Positions 34,601-42,515 of a DNA stretch of 64,000 nt are shown here, piece after piece (position 1 is the stretch's first letter; each line of letters begins with the position of its first letter). The notes below the pieces were generated by a model. That model worked only from the letters and a program-made list of their open reading frames with translations, searched no databases and was not told where the DNA came from. The DNA comes from SZAS-7 sp964514655 (GTDB lineage Bacteria > Chlamydiota > Chlamydiia > Chlamydiales > FEN-1388). The stretch spans positions 1 through 64,000 of the forward strand of contig CAZEQY010000006.1 in assembly GCA_964514655.1 (NCBI GenBank). Reading direction: 5' to 3'. The position numbers and the translations under genes are program-made.

Positions 34601-35320
34601 CCACTGATTTGCAACTCCTACATCAACAAAGTAAGGGGTGTCCTTGCCATCAAGATGCCCTTCTGTAAGCATGATCTGTAGCCCTTCACCGCTTGTGCGA
34701 CAGGGAGCTTTGTCTTCTGTCACAAAGCAAAAGTCTACATTTTGATACCTAAACCCTTGCATATTTTGGTGTAGACATGAGTTTTGGGGGGTCAGCAGAT
34801 TTTTTATCACGAGCAGGTTGTAGAGGGATTGAATGTTTACGCGTTCGCGAATAATAAAGCGAAAAGTAAGCCTAGAGGGCTGTTTTGCGCATGCAGCCTT
34901 TGCTTCTTCCAGGACTTCTTGGCTTAGAACTGCTTCTAAGGTTAGCGACTCATCTCTTTGATGCAAAAGTTCTAAAAAGCGATTTGATAAAAAATTCCAC
35001 CCTGCAAGTCTTTCAAAGCCTTCACCACATAAGACAAGGGCGGAGCTTCTTTTGCCAAGGCTTTTGCTTAAAACCTTGAGGATTTCGTGAGTATTATCCG
35101 TTCGTATAAAGGCAGAAAGGTTTTCTTTAAGCTCTTCTGTTGCAATATAGGAAAAGCCAAATCCGGGAAGTACGTACATAGAGTCATCGACGATGCCGAG
35201 CTCTCGTAGACGAAGAAAGTTTTGTGATGTAGAGACTTCTGTTTGAGGGGGTTCTGTATCAGAACCAATTTGAACTGTTTGTAATTGTGCAGATAGCGCT
35301 TTAGTAGTATCAATTGTCAT
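31604..35320 (-). CDS. Very large helical protein, unknown
   Basis: A 1,238-aa protein with no membrane segment or signal peptide. It is mostly alpha-helical, Leu/Ala/Cys-rich, with repeated short helices (for example VLELLRTLLRMIRLFPAARE, FLELLHQRDESLTLEAVL), suggesting a solenoid of ARM/HEAT type rather than a compact enzyme. No catalytic motif is recognised. ATG 35320 is chosen over TTG 35350. It ends 65 bp from the RND gene (convergent) and its start is 42 bp after the stop of the H-N-Q-C protein upstream, so the two probably form an operon. Large chlamydial proteins of this kind are often effectors, but that is inference. Confidence 0.65.
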   Translation of the reverse strand: MTIDTTKALSAQLQTVQIGSDTEPPQTEVSTSQNFLRLRELGIVDDSMYVLPGFGFSYIATEELKENLSAFIRTDNTHEILKVLSKSLGKRSSALVLCGEGFERLAGWNFLSNRFLELLHQRDESLTLEAVLSQEVLEEAKAACAKQPSRLTFRFIIRERVNIQSLYNLLVIKNLLTPQNSCLHQNMQGFRYQNVDFCFVTEDKAPCRTSGEGLQIMLTEGHLDGKDTPYFVDVGVANQWCLDAMLRLSHFYYDDEESDLVVLANLQNGYETIITPDRLTDYRAFRESPTVEGTLHLCHAYAYRGGAHAIRALAKDLEVDPTKSLWHACVALLAHVSFHELEALMQVFGAIGCRFESQNGLHITCTDAIGIPFLVFRDANCTFKVPFDFAKALDTVAAIGDLSCTRHLQRALLGGLIDKRRCSPTLDKYLVEKPSAHYDVQLALAALFGRTFSHVLVPFASEHHILGMQVAFMANGLSLSVDPSNLVESWIDCLLKTNHRACLTAGQVLLLKLEGHSALKARWLLHLDQICVRLAEQLDKDPYATQEQRDCWITNHNTRASSLIRQSSLNAILSPQANASLTADLTGYIRTLFRARKILSQEENVKVWSRILHNLQWLQAVELLDVFRNVSFFKELFPRSYPSHVLELLRTLLRMIRLFPAAREELLVIACNISGSEFYEKVANELTTFCKNEQSVQVLEALWPTIQAQVRSHQTNNMTYRFVKALLERAGIQVLIQIYKQFFPKNCPVNNVEISEFSDAVVRLGTLADNSHCTEVLDILCTIFTSFPAQFQDIAKRTRDFSDISMRLMLRQIQLHGSSDDTIRQFNTVREWLMPGSGSFLCSTNNRLFYNSDPSVVVSVYPRSPYHGPVLNRWMRMCIGRIEECQGHVQEVGRLLDFAIQNIRNLTAHGMLDKDLINLLRNAIDDEPPLHINKTQDLAPLGAIRQALTKVTAENAVEVLTKQQTALLVWQEESCVDAYEARDEVLAEVYAVWKAHPAVCLDREVSRSLSNVLTPNTVWFGPLPMRSCATYLNTLSIICSNSTSDHITFRCLMAKIAALLFAARSKFHLGEEKNLFVKEVVDHLSALKAANPIHATILKTYIDDLIEIVLVDIPERPILVAELLEVVGTHMLKDANVCMKVASATITAFMQDTNPGKINTLIALCSTCQAGLSPHLWRKCFTAITSALKPNMLLPAAKIFITCFIEPKHITADDIHATIPKEREFAALKSTLLAAIPK

Positions 35321-35362
35321 AAGCCGGACAATGTACTTTACTATCTGCAATTATTGCAAGTC

Positions 35363-36439
35363 TTAAGCACTTGGAGTTGTAGCTGAGACACAGGATTTAA
35401 AGTCTCTCCAAAAGGCATCGCATTGTTCTCGTAGACGGCTTTGTTCACGTGCATCTAATCGAGCAATTCGAGCTGCCTCATTTCCGAGGGCAATCAAAAC
35501 CATGTGAAATGCCATCGGCACACAGATGTCGCCCTCAATATATTGAACATAGGAAAAGACTGTAGGTTTTTGCGGCTTTACCGGATTGCCATTTTGTAGC
35601 AGTGATTGATAAATTACCTCTGTTGCAATTTTATGTAGCTTTTGTGCCTCAGGATGTTCTCCAACCTGAGTTACCATATGATCTCTAAACTGTAGCGGAA
35701 GTGTCTCGTAGACATGTTGGAGTGTCAGTTCGTCGGTTGCCAATTTTTTGATAGTAAAGGCAGTTTGCAGCTGATACATTTTTGCATTGTTATCACCAAC
35801 AAACGCAACAGGTTTATCGTGTACTGTGGGTAGAGAATTAAAGACCATAACATTGCCACTTTGCACCTTGCATAGCATGAGGTGGCCTTTGTTTGTATCT
35901 GGGGCAACATATGCGATTGGAAGTAGTAGTTCATTGCCCTTTGCAAGTGTTTCAAGGTGTTCTTGCTGTAATAATGCTTGGATGGCTGCGCGATAATTGG
36001 GGAGTTGACCATCCGGATGATGTCTGAGAGAGCTGATGAGAGTTGAATTTATAAGGTAGGTTCTAAGAAGGCCTTGTAATCGTGATAGTACTTTAGTGGT
36101 AAAAAGAGATGGGGGAGATTCTGCAAGTACACGTCGTACGTAATGCGAAAGAGCTGTTGCTAGATAGATATGGCTACATCCTGATAAAAGAGCAGCTTCA
36201 TATGAGACAGGGCAAATTTCAGCGCGTAAAACATGGTTAACATTTTGCCAGCGCTTTAGGGATTCCGGATCACGGACCTGACCCATATTTGTAAATTCAG
36301 CATCTAGAAGTTCACAGAATGTTCGAGAGTAGGCTCTATGTAGCTGTATGGTTCCTTCACCATTCTTAAGTCGGGTAACTTGATTGTTATGTGCTAGTCG
36401 TAATTCGTGTAGATTGCTGGGTCCAGTGGTCGATTGCAC
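35363..36439 (-). CDS. Putative clan CE-like cysteine protease or acyltransferase
   Basis: A 358-aa protein. Residues in the order of Ulp1/YopJ-type enzymes are seen: His186 in KGHLMLCKVQSGNVMVFNSL, Asn201 in the same piece, Gln299 and Cys306 in YVQYIEGDICVPMAFHMVLI. A hydrophobic helix follows the Cys, as in clan CE. The first 180 residues are helical. GTG 36439 is used, with GGGAGG 6 nt upstream. The gene at 38340 shows the same layout. Protease or deubiquitinase activity is inferred only from residue order, and either could be a non-enzyme. Confidence 0.45.
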   Translation of the reverse strand: MQSTTGPSNLHELRLAHNNQVTRLKNGEGTIQLHRAYSRTFCELLDAEFTNMGQVRDPESLKRWQNVNHVLRAEICPVSYEAALLSGCSHIYLATALSHYVRRVLAESPPSLFTTKVLSRLQGLLRTYLINSTLISSLRHHPDGQLPNYRAAIQALLQQEHLETLAKGNELLLPIAYVAPDTNKGHLMLCKVQSGNVMVFNSLPTVHDKPVAFVGDNNAKMYQLQTAFTIKKLATDELTLQHVYETLPLQFRDHMVTQVGEHPEAQKLHKIATEVIYQSLLQNGNPVKPQKPTVFSYVQYIEGDICVPMAFHMVLIALGNEAARIARLDAREQSRLREQCDAFWRDFKSCVSATTPSA

Positions 36440-36523
36440 AGCTTTCCTCCCTAAATAGGTTTGTCATTAAGTTATCATACTATAATAAATAAAATCCAGT
36501 CATTTCTTTAATAACTATATAGA

Positions 36524-37099
36524 TTATTTTATAATAGCGTATAGTTTTCTGTCGGAAATTACACCGTTTATAACCTTGTAATTACGTAGATAGCCTTCAT
36601 ACTGCATGCCGCATTTTTCGAGTATTTTGGCGCTTTGGTGGTTGTTGGGGTGGCAAGTTGCCTGTACCCGGCATAAATCTAGGGTATTTAGGCCAAAATC
36701 TACGAGCTTTTGGGCAATTTCAGTGCCATAACCCCTATTCCAGGCTTTTTGGGCAAAAATATAGGCAATCTCGGCCCTTTTGTGGGCAGGGATGATATCA
36801 AATAGCGAACAGACCCCAACAATATCACTTGTCTCCTTTTCTTCAATAACCCAGGAAATGTGCACCTTGTTTGCAAAGGCCTCCCATGTGCGTTTGATAT
36901 ACTGTTCGGTATCGTCTATAGTGGTTTGACAGGGAGCTCCGACATATTGCATCACGTGCTCATCAGACATAAAGGCAAATATATCAGGTGCATCCTCTAA
37001 GACCATCCTGCGTATCTTTAATCGCTCTGTTTCAAGGCTTGGGTGAGTATCGGCAAAGCAGGTGCTTGTAAGCAAAATACATAAAAGAAGTATGCGCAT
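36524..37099 (-). CDS. Exported GNAT acetyltransferase (RimJ/RimL-like)
   Basis: A 191-aa protein. The enzyme body is a typical RimJ/RimL/SpeG-type GNAT: LETERLKIRRMVLEDAPDIF, VGVCSLFDIIPAHKRAEIAY, the acetyl-CoA loop KAWNRGYGTEIAQKLVDFGL and NNHQSAKILEKCGMQYEGYL. It is preceded by an evident signal peptide (MRILLLCILLTSTCFA), unusual since acetyl-CoA is cytoplasmic. The gene follows the exported phosphatase gene by 14 bp on the same strand. Substrate unknown; host-facing action is a possibility. Confidence 0.85.
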   Translation of the reverse strand: MRILLLCILLTSTCFADTHPSLETERLKIRRMVLEDAPDIFAFMSDEHVMQYVGAPCQTTIDDTEQYIKRTWEAFANKVHISWVIEEKETSDIVGVCSLFDIIPAHKRAEIAYIFAQKAWNRGYGTEIAQKLVDFGLNTLDLCRVQATCHPNNHQSAKILEKCGMQYEGYLRNYKVINGVISDRKLYAIIK

Positions 37100-37113
37100 A
37101 AAAGGTTCCTCTA

Positions 37114-38274
37114 CTAACCAGCTGATTGTTCATAGCGGTCGATTATTTTGCCATCTTTATCTACAGCCCAAAATGATCGCTTTTGCGGCGTAAGCTCCAC
37201 GACAAGTGCTTGTTGTTTTTGCGCGGTTTTAGCAAGGTAGGGGCGTTTACTTGGCTTTCGTGGCTTTACGCCCCAGGAGCCGTCGCCAAAATAGACAATG
37301 CCTCTAGAGTGCTGTTTATCCCGTATGAGAGGATAGGTGCGTTTATAGGCATGGTCGTGACTTTCAAAGCAGGCATGTATTTTGTACTTTTCAAAGAGTG
37401 GTACCCAGTGTTTTCGTACAGATTGACTAGTTGTAGAAGTAAATCTGTTAGATGATGGGTAAGCTCCTACGTGATAGATAGCAAAGCGGTGGAGGTGATT
37501 TTTGTTTTTCCTAAGTACCTTTTCAAGCCACTTAGTCTGCTCGCCTTTGATTTTTTGCGTGTGGTTTGAATCTAAGAAGGTGAGGTGGCACCAGTTGCCA
37601 AAACTAATGTCATAGGTCGCCTTTTCGAAGAACATATAGTAAAAAGGGGCATCGCGCATCGAGCGGTTAAAACTACCGGTAACTTCGTGGTTGCCAATTG
37701 TTACGAGTAGGGGAATCAAGCAGCCATCTTTATCTTTCATTACCTGTGACCAGCAGCTAAAAAACTTCTGCCACTGCTTCCAGTTTTCCTTGCCTCCCTT
37801 TTTAGGGGCAGCATAAGAAAGATCGCCTCCAAGAATGGCAAAGCGAGGGTTTTGTTTTGCTGCCTGCTTGCACATTGTTTCAAAGCGTTTAAAGTTGTTA
37901 TGAAAGGCGTCGCCTCCGGTTACAAAACGTATAGCTTTTGATAGTTTTTTGGGCATTGTATGAAAGGCATATGTTTTTGACCGATCGCCAATAGTAAAGC
38001 GATAAATTGTGTCAGCTTCGAGGCGGCTAAGTTCTACTTTATGCAGAAAATAGGGTTCTTTATTTGGCAGCTTATGGTGAGATCCTTTTGCATGTTGCCA
38101 GTTTTTATTGCCTGTTTTTTGATATGAAATAGCATCGTTAGTATCGTTATTTTTTGTGATCCACATAACTGTCATTGTAGATGTTGGATCTTTTTTCCAA
38201 GTAAGATATACGCTTGGCTCTTCTGCCAATAAATGAGTTGTAAATAACAAGAATAGAAGTGCCCAATTTTTCAT
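37114..38274 (-). CDS. Secreted purple-acid-phosphatase-like metallophosphoesterase
   Basis: A 386-aa protein with signal peptide (MKNWALLFLLFTTHLLA), an N-terminal fibronectin-III-like domain (about 20-115) and a PAP catalytic domain. The metal-ligand blocks are TGGDAF, LGGDLSYA (G-D-x-x-Y), IGNHEV, IYHVGAYP and ESHDHAYKRT, matching the five PAP motifs except that the last Gly is Ser. PAPs hydrolyse phosphate monoesters at a Fe/metal centre. Such enzymes are widespread in eukaryotes and patchy in bacteria. Followed by an exported GNAT gene 14 bp on. Confidence 0.88.
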   Translation of the reverse strand: MKNWALLFLLFTTHLLAEEPSVYLTWKKDPTSTMTVMWITKNNDTNDAISYQKTGNKNWQHAKGSHHKLPNKEPYFLHKVELSRLEADTIYRFTIGDRSKTYAFHTMPKKLSKAIRFVTGGDAFHNNFKRFETMCKQAAKQNPRFAILGGDLSYAAPKKGGKENWKQWQKFFSCWSQVMKDKDGCLIPLLVTIGNHEVTGSFNRSMRDAPFYYMFFEKATYDISFGNWCHLTFLDSNHTQKIKGEQTKWLEKVLRKNKNHLHRFAIYHVGAYPSSNRFTSTTSQSVRKHWVPLFEKYKIHACFESHDHAYKRTYPLIRDKQHSRGIVYFGDGSWGVKPRKPSKRPYLAKTAQKQQALVVELTPQKRSFWAVDKDGKIIDRYEQSAG

Positions 38275-38339
38275 AATCTGTCCTTTTATTATAATAATCG
38301 GGCAGTATTATGAACTAATTGCGTAGATAAACGAAAGCC

Positions 38340-39908
38340 TTATTGCTGTTGAAGAAAGGTTAGTCCTTCAGGAATTATAAGTTCATCTTCAAAATAGTGT
38401 TTTTGATATGGAGTTATGTAGCTGTCAAAGTGAGCATTAGTAAAATAGGAGCTTAACCCAAGGCCATTATAGGCAGCATGCATCGAAAAGTTAAAAAAAC
38501 CGATTTTTTTTAGGAACTTTGTGGAGAAGAGTATTTCGTGTTCTCTCCTAAGCTTTCTTGTTGCGATTGCTAGCAACGATGAGGCCACAGTCAGCACATA
38601 GATCTGCTCTTTAGTAAACGGGGTTTTATGATGGGCGTCTATAAAGCGAGTTGTAACTTTGATGAACCGTTTTATCTCTGTGGGAGTTTTTGGGTTTATA
38701 TCAAGCAGAGATGGTATTACCTTTTCCAAAGTGTCGATGCTAAACTGGCCGTGTGTTAAACGCGTTAGAGCCGTTTGTAGGGTATTTGCTTGGTGCCAAA
38801 CGGCCTTGGGCGCTTGTGTTGGAGGGGGAGGGCGTACGCCGACTTGTATCTTAGGAGTCTTTGTTGCTTGCACTTTTTTGGGTGGCTTTAGCTGCTTTTT
38901 CATTGTCTTTAGTAGATCAGGTAGTTCTAACTTTCGCTTTTTTAGGCTATGCTGAAGTGATCGTACGATTTCTAGAGTAACCGTTATTTGTGTGCTGTTA
39001 TTGCCCCAGCCACTTTTAATTTGCCTATAAGACTTTAATAGTGCTTCTACTCTTCCTAGATCTCGAAACGTTTTATAGCTTGCTTTATCTAATTGCGAAC
39101 GTACGATAGAGAGCACACAAAGTGCGCTGCATGATCCGCCTATTTGTCCGTGGCCCCAGAGGCGTTGATCGAGGCTTGGTGGAGCAAGCCTTCCTTTAAG
39201 TTGTGGGAGTATTTTTTCATAAAGGTTTTCTACGGACCCGTGTTGATCATTATCAAGAAGTTGATTGATGAAGGAGGAGCCTTCTCTACACAGGTGTTCT
39301 TCTGTAACATCAAGAAGTTCAAGAGCTGTCTGAAAGCGCAGCTTGCCGTCAGTTTCTACATTTCTATAGTGATAATTATCAATTCCTGCACCTTGGTTAT
39401 GCTGCACCACCTTATATATCTTTTTTCCTGATTCATCTATTCCCGTGCAGGTGATAAAAAGCATCATAGCATGTTTACTGCTGCTGCTGGGGATTGCAAG
39501 GCTTTTGCCGACCGCTAGGTTTTTGATGTCCTGCTTGATGATTTTTGGTGCAATGTCTATCTCACATAGTCTTTGGGCATAGGATAGTGCTTGAATCAAA
39601 TCTGCGGGTGGATTTTCTAGTTTTCCTAATAGCTTTATTGTTTTGGCTGTAGCAAAACTCGTGAGATTGCCAGAAAGGTTCCCTCTAGCAAGGTGTTCTG
39701 CAAACATATGGGTTTGCCACTTTAAAGCATTGTTGCCAATAACATGGCTATATAACCAGCCAAAGAGCTTGCGAATCTTAGCTATAAGACCAGCTGCTAT
39801 TTGCTGGTTATTTAAGAGAGTAAATTGACGGGCATATCTTGTAGTAAAAAGGCTATGTTGAGGCTCGTCTTTTCGCTCGTGTGGCCTGCTCGGCTGAATA
39901 AACACCAT
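38340..39908 (-). CDS. Putative clan CE-like cysteine protease or acyltransferase, larger paralogue-like
   Basis: A 522-aa protein. His146 (SSSSKHAMMLFITC), Asn171 (VVQHNQGAGIDNYHY), Gln255 and Cys260 (WGHGQIGGSCSALCVLSIV) give the H-N-Q-C order and the small-residue run before the Cys common in clan CE. The C-terminal 170 residues are separate, with a Pro-rich linker (VGVRPPPPTQAPKA) between. AAGGAG stands 7 nt before ATG 39908. Transcribed away from the TetR gene, sharing its upstream region, so it may be a TetR target. Enzyme call is an inference. Confidence 0.45.
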   Translation of the reverse strand: MVFIQPSRPHERKDEPQHSLFTTRYARQFTLLNNQQIAAGLIAKIRKLFGWLYSHVIGNNALKWQTHMFAEHLARGNLSGNLTSFATAKTIKLLGKLENPPADLIQALSYAQRLCEIDIAPKIIKQDIKNLAVGKSLAIPSSSSKHAMMLFITCTGIDESGKKIYKVVQHNQGAGIDNYHYRNVETDGKLRFQTALELLDVTEEHLCREGSSFINQLLDNDQHGSVENLYEKILPQLKGRLAPPSLDQRLWGHGQIGGSCSALCVLSIVRSQLDKASYKTFRDLGRVEALLKSYRQIKSGWGNNSTQITVTLEIVRSLQHSLKKRKLELPDLLKTMKKQLKPPKKVQATKTPKIQVGVRPPPPTQAPKAVWHQANTLQTALTRLTHGQFSIDTLEKVIPSLLDINPKTPTEIKRFIKVTTRFIDAHHKTPFTKEQIYVLTVASSLLAIATRKLRREHEILFSTKFLKKIGFFNFSMHAAYNGLGLSSYFTNAHFDSYITPYQKHYFEDELIIPEGLTFLQQQ

Positions 39909-39966
39909 ATCCCCACTCCTTATCTATATTATAACTAATAATTTGAATTATATCAGAAAATAACGA

Positions 39967-39995
39967 TTGCATAAAATGTAACAGTGTTATATAAT
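39967..39995 (+). promoter_or_regulatory. TetR gene promoter with a palindrome filling the spacer
   Basis: TTGCAT (39967-39972), 17-bp spacer, TATAAT (39990-39995). The palindrome TAACA-G-TGTTA (39979-39989) lies directly against the -10 box inside the spacer, the standard place for TetR-family autorepression. The divergent gene starts at 39908, so one operator could control both directions. Confidence 0.7.
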
Positions 39996-40016
39996 TTGGG
40001 AAAAGCAGGAGAAACA

Positions 40017-40607
40017 ATGGCAATACAAGAGCGCAAGCAGCGAGAAAAAGAGCAATTTAAGGCGCAAGTTCTTGAGGCGGCATATGCGATAATCAGAAAG
40101 GGTGGGCTAGAAGCGCTTTCACTAAGAAAGCTAGCTAGTGCACTTGAGTATAGCACAACAAAGCTTTACCACGAATTTGGCGAAAAAGAACAAATACTAT
40201 CTCTTTTGGCAGAAGACATCTGCAAGAGACAAAACATTCGGCTAGAGGCATTGGAAAAGATGCCAACTGCTGAAGAGCAGTTTTTACTGCTTACACATGA
40301 GGCTATTTGTTTTTATGTGCAAGAGCCTAGTTCGGCCGAAGTTTTGCGAGCTGTCCGGTTTAGTGATATGGCGCAGCCTATAGCATTTCAGTTGGCTGCA
40401 AGGCGTTATCGAGCCCATCTTGAGGCTCTTAATCTGCCAAAGCTTGCTACAGAACAAGCGCTCGATGAGGCGATCATGCTAACGCGTGCATTAACACTTG
40501 GAGCGCTTAGCATTTTACATCACGGAAGTGACGAGAATAAAAAAAAATTAAGCACAAAAATAGTAGACGATGGCATTCGGCTTTTTATAGCTGGATGGAA
40601 GTCATAG
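40017..40607 (+). CDS. TetR-family transcriptional regulator
   Basis: A 196-aa regulator. The N-terminal HTH is typical (VLEAAYAIIRKGGLEALSLR, KLASALEYSTTKLYHEFGEK), and the C-terminal ligand domain matches the TetR_C_33/WHG-like type (TRALTLGALSILHHG). GCAGGAG sets ATG 40017. It likely represses its own operon through the palindrome at 39979-39989. The next gene starts 7 bp on with its own AGGAGA, but is broken by an insertion. Confidence 0.9.
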   Translation: MAIQERKQREKEQFKAQVLEAAYAIIRKGGLEALSLRKLASALEYSTTKLYHEFGEKEQILSLLAEDICKRQNIRLEALEKMPTAEEQFLLLTHEAICFYVQEPSSAEVLRAVRFSDMAQPIAFQLAARRYRAHLEALNLPKLATEQALDEAIMLTRALTLGALSILHHGSDENKKKLSTKIVDDGIRLFIAGWKS

Positions 40608-40614
40608 GAGAATT

Positions 40615-41389
40615 ATGATACATACAATGGTAAATGGGCTTACAGATGTTCTTTCAGAGTTTGTTTTAAGCCGGCAGTATAGTAGCGAACGTGAATTTTC
40701 AGCTACAGTTGCACAAGTGAATCACGATATAATATGCCAGCATCGGCATACGTTTACAGCGGGTGATCAAGAGGTAGTAGCAGCCATCTGGCAAAGCTAT
40801 CTAGAAATACGTCGTGTAGAATATATACCCATTCAAGTTCAAGAGTTGATTTTTTTGCTACGCGAAAGACCCGGGCTTGAAAGATTTAAAATGCGCCCAT
40901 ATTGTAATATGGGCGCATTTTAAATCTCTTCAATCGCGGGACTTTGGCGCGCAAAAAAACCAACTCTTGAACTTGAATGGGTATAACTACCTGGCAAGAC
41001 TTTCTGAAAGCATACGACACTGTGTTTTTGATAAGGCGTTTGTTGAAGCTGAGATGGCGGAGGGCAATTTCATAGATTCAGCCCATCATCTAGAGTCAAG
41101 GCTCATACGACCATATATCTCGATAATTTTTCAGGAACATGTTGTAAGTTTGAGGTTAGAAAGGACAATGAAGCCTGAAGAGCTTCACAGGAGATTATAT
41201 CGAGTGTTAGAGCTAAACACTCTGCCTCTTTCGCGCGCGCTTTTTGCCAAATTATCAGTAGAGCAGCTAAAAAGCGTTATGGATGTACTTGAAACAAGTG
41301 CAGGCAAAAAACTTTTCGAGCTAGAACTTGCATGGCTGCAGCTGTACCGAGCAAGAAAAGCAGGAAATTTTGTTGATCATAAAAATTAG
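40615..41389 (+). pseudogene. Unknown gene split by a palindromic insertion
   Basis: The 5' part (MIHTMVNGLTDVLSEFVLSR ... SYLEIRRVEY) and the 3' part (NYLARLSESIRHCVFDKAFV ... YRARKAGNFVDHKN) belong to one protein of about 204 residues: removing 160 bp (158-bp element plus a TA duplication, for example 40825-40984) joins them in frame. In its present form translation of the 5' part runs into the element and stops at 40923. The intact protein is helical and unrecognised. AGGAGA precedes ATG 40615. Second gene of the TetR operon. Confidence 0.75.
40824..40985. mobile_element. MITE-like palindromic insertion with TA target duplication
   Basis: A 162-bp near-perfect palindrome (about 90% pairing, centre at 40904/40905). 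The outer 24 bp (TACCCATTCAAGTTCAAGAG and on) match exactly in inverted orientation, as do the inner 20 bp. The element core is 40826-40983, flanked by TA on both sides. TA duplication is typical of IS630/Tc1-mariner-type elements. It has no coding capacity of its own. Confidence 0.85.
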
Positions 41390-41429
41390 AGTACCTATTG
41401 TTTTGTTCAGTATATAACCGGGGGTGGAT

Positions 41430-42515
41430 ATGAACAAACAAGTGCTCGCTTTATGCTTTGTCTTTGTGCCGCTATGTGCCTTTGCGTCACATAAAAACAC
41501 TGTTGTTGCAACGATCAATGTTGGTGTAACGCCAGATGGCCTTGCCATTACGCCTGATAGTCACTATGCATATGTTGTGAACAACAATAATTATGGCATT
41601 GCTGATCAAGATTCTGTCAGCGTTTTAGACCTTAAAAATAACACCCTTAAAGAAACCATCCACGATGCAAGCTTTAATGAGCCATTTAGAGTGGCAATAA
41701 GCCCAAGTGGCAAAAAAGCCTATGTAGCAAATAGCAACGGCACAACACTTTCTGTCATCGATACCAAACACAATACTGTAACAGAGGTTATCGATGGTTT
41801 TGATGGGCCTTCCGGTATTGTGATAACGCCAAATGGCAAATATGGCTACGTTAATAACTATGGTGGCCCAGATGGCGTTGGTAGTGGTAATGGCCGCACT
41901 GTAAGCGTTGTTGACCTTCATGCAAATGCTATTGTTGAAGATATCATCGTAGACTTGGCACCAGCTGCTCTAGCAATGGCTCCGGATGGTAAATTCGTTT
42001 ATGTTATCAATTATGTCGACGGCACGCCAAACACAGGCACACTAAGTATCATTAGAACAAAAGATAATACAGTTGTCGATACAGTGCCTGGCCTTTTTGG
42101 ACCTTTTGGTATAGCCATAACGCCAGATGGCAAACATGCCTATGTAACAAATTTTGGCAGTAATGATTTTGCCCCGATTGGCACAACTGTGAGCGTAGTA
42201 AGCTTGCACCATCACCCAAAAATTGTAGATACGATCGATGTTGCGATACAGCCATCCGGCATTGCAATAACCCCAAATGGCCGCTATGCCTATGTGTCAA
42301 ACTATAATACGCTTTACGCTGGTGCTCACTTTACAAACCTAACGCCAGGGGCCGGAACCGTAAATATCATCGACACGCATACACACGAGGTGATACCTCC
42401 CACAATAGCCGTAGGACAATCTCCAAACACTGTCACTGTATCGCCAAATGGCAAATACGCTTACGTAACAAACTTTATCTCCAACACCGTGAACGTCATT
42501 CAGTTAAAAGACTAA
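41430..42515 (+). CDS. Secreted YVTN-repeat beta-propeller protein
   Basis: A 361-aa protein: signal peptide (MNKQVLALCFVFVPLCAFA) and seven YVTN-type propeller blades with the repeated pattern P-x-G-x-A-I-T-P-x-G-x-x-A-Y-V-x-N, for example PSGIVITPNGKYGYVNNYG, PFGIAITPDGKHAYVTNFG and PSGIAITPNGRYAYVSNYN. Alternating blades repeat VSVVDL/TVNIID strands. Such proteins are exported binding scaffolds related to YncE and surface-layer proteins. ATG 41430 is used rather than GTG 41424. Its end overlaps lolD convergently by 12 bp. Confidence 0.88.
   Translation: MNKQVLALCFVFVPLCAFASHKNTVVATINVGVTPDGLAITPDSHYAYVVNNNNYGIADQDSVSVLDLKNNTLKETIHDASFNEPFRVAISPSGKKAYVANSNGTTLSVIDTKHNTVTEVIDGFDGPSGIVITPNGKYGYVNNYGGPDGVGSGNGRTVSVVDLHANAIVEDIIVDLAPAALAMAPDGKFVYVINYVDGTPNTGTLSIIRTKDNTVVDTVPGLFGPFGIAITPDGKHAYVTNFGSNDFAPIGTTVSVVSLHHHPKIVDTIDVAIQPSGIAITPNGRYAYVSNYNTLYAGAHFTNLTPGAGTVNIIDTHTHEVIPPTIAVGQSPNTVTVSPNGKYAYVTNFISNTVNVIQLKD

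Noticed and set aside
42504..42515. Convergent gene overlaps (also 45832-45845, 24432-24475, 17835-17838) as assembly faults.
   Set aside because: Both genes of each pair end with proper family-like C-termini; short convergent overlaps are normal in compact genomes.
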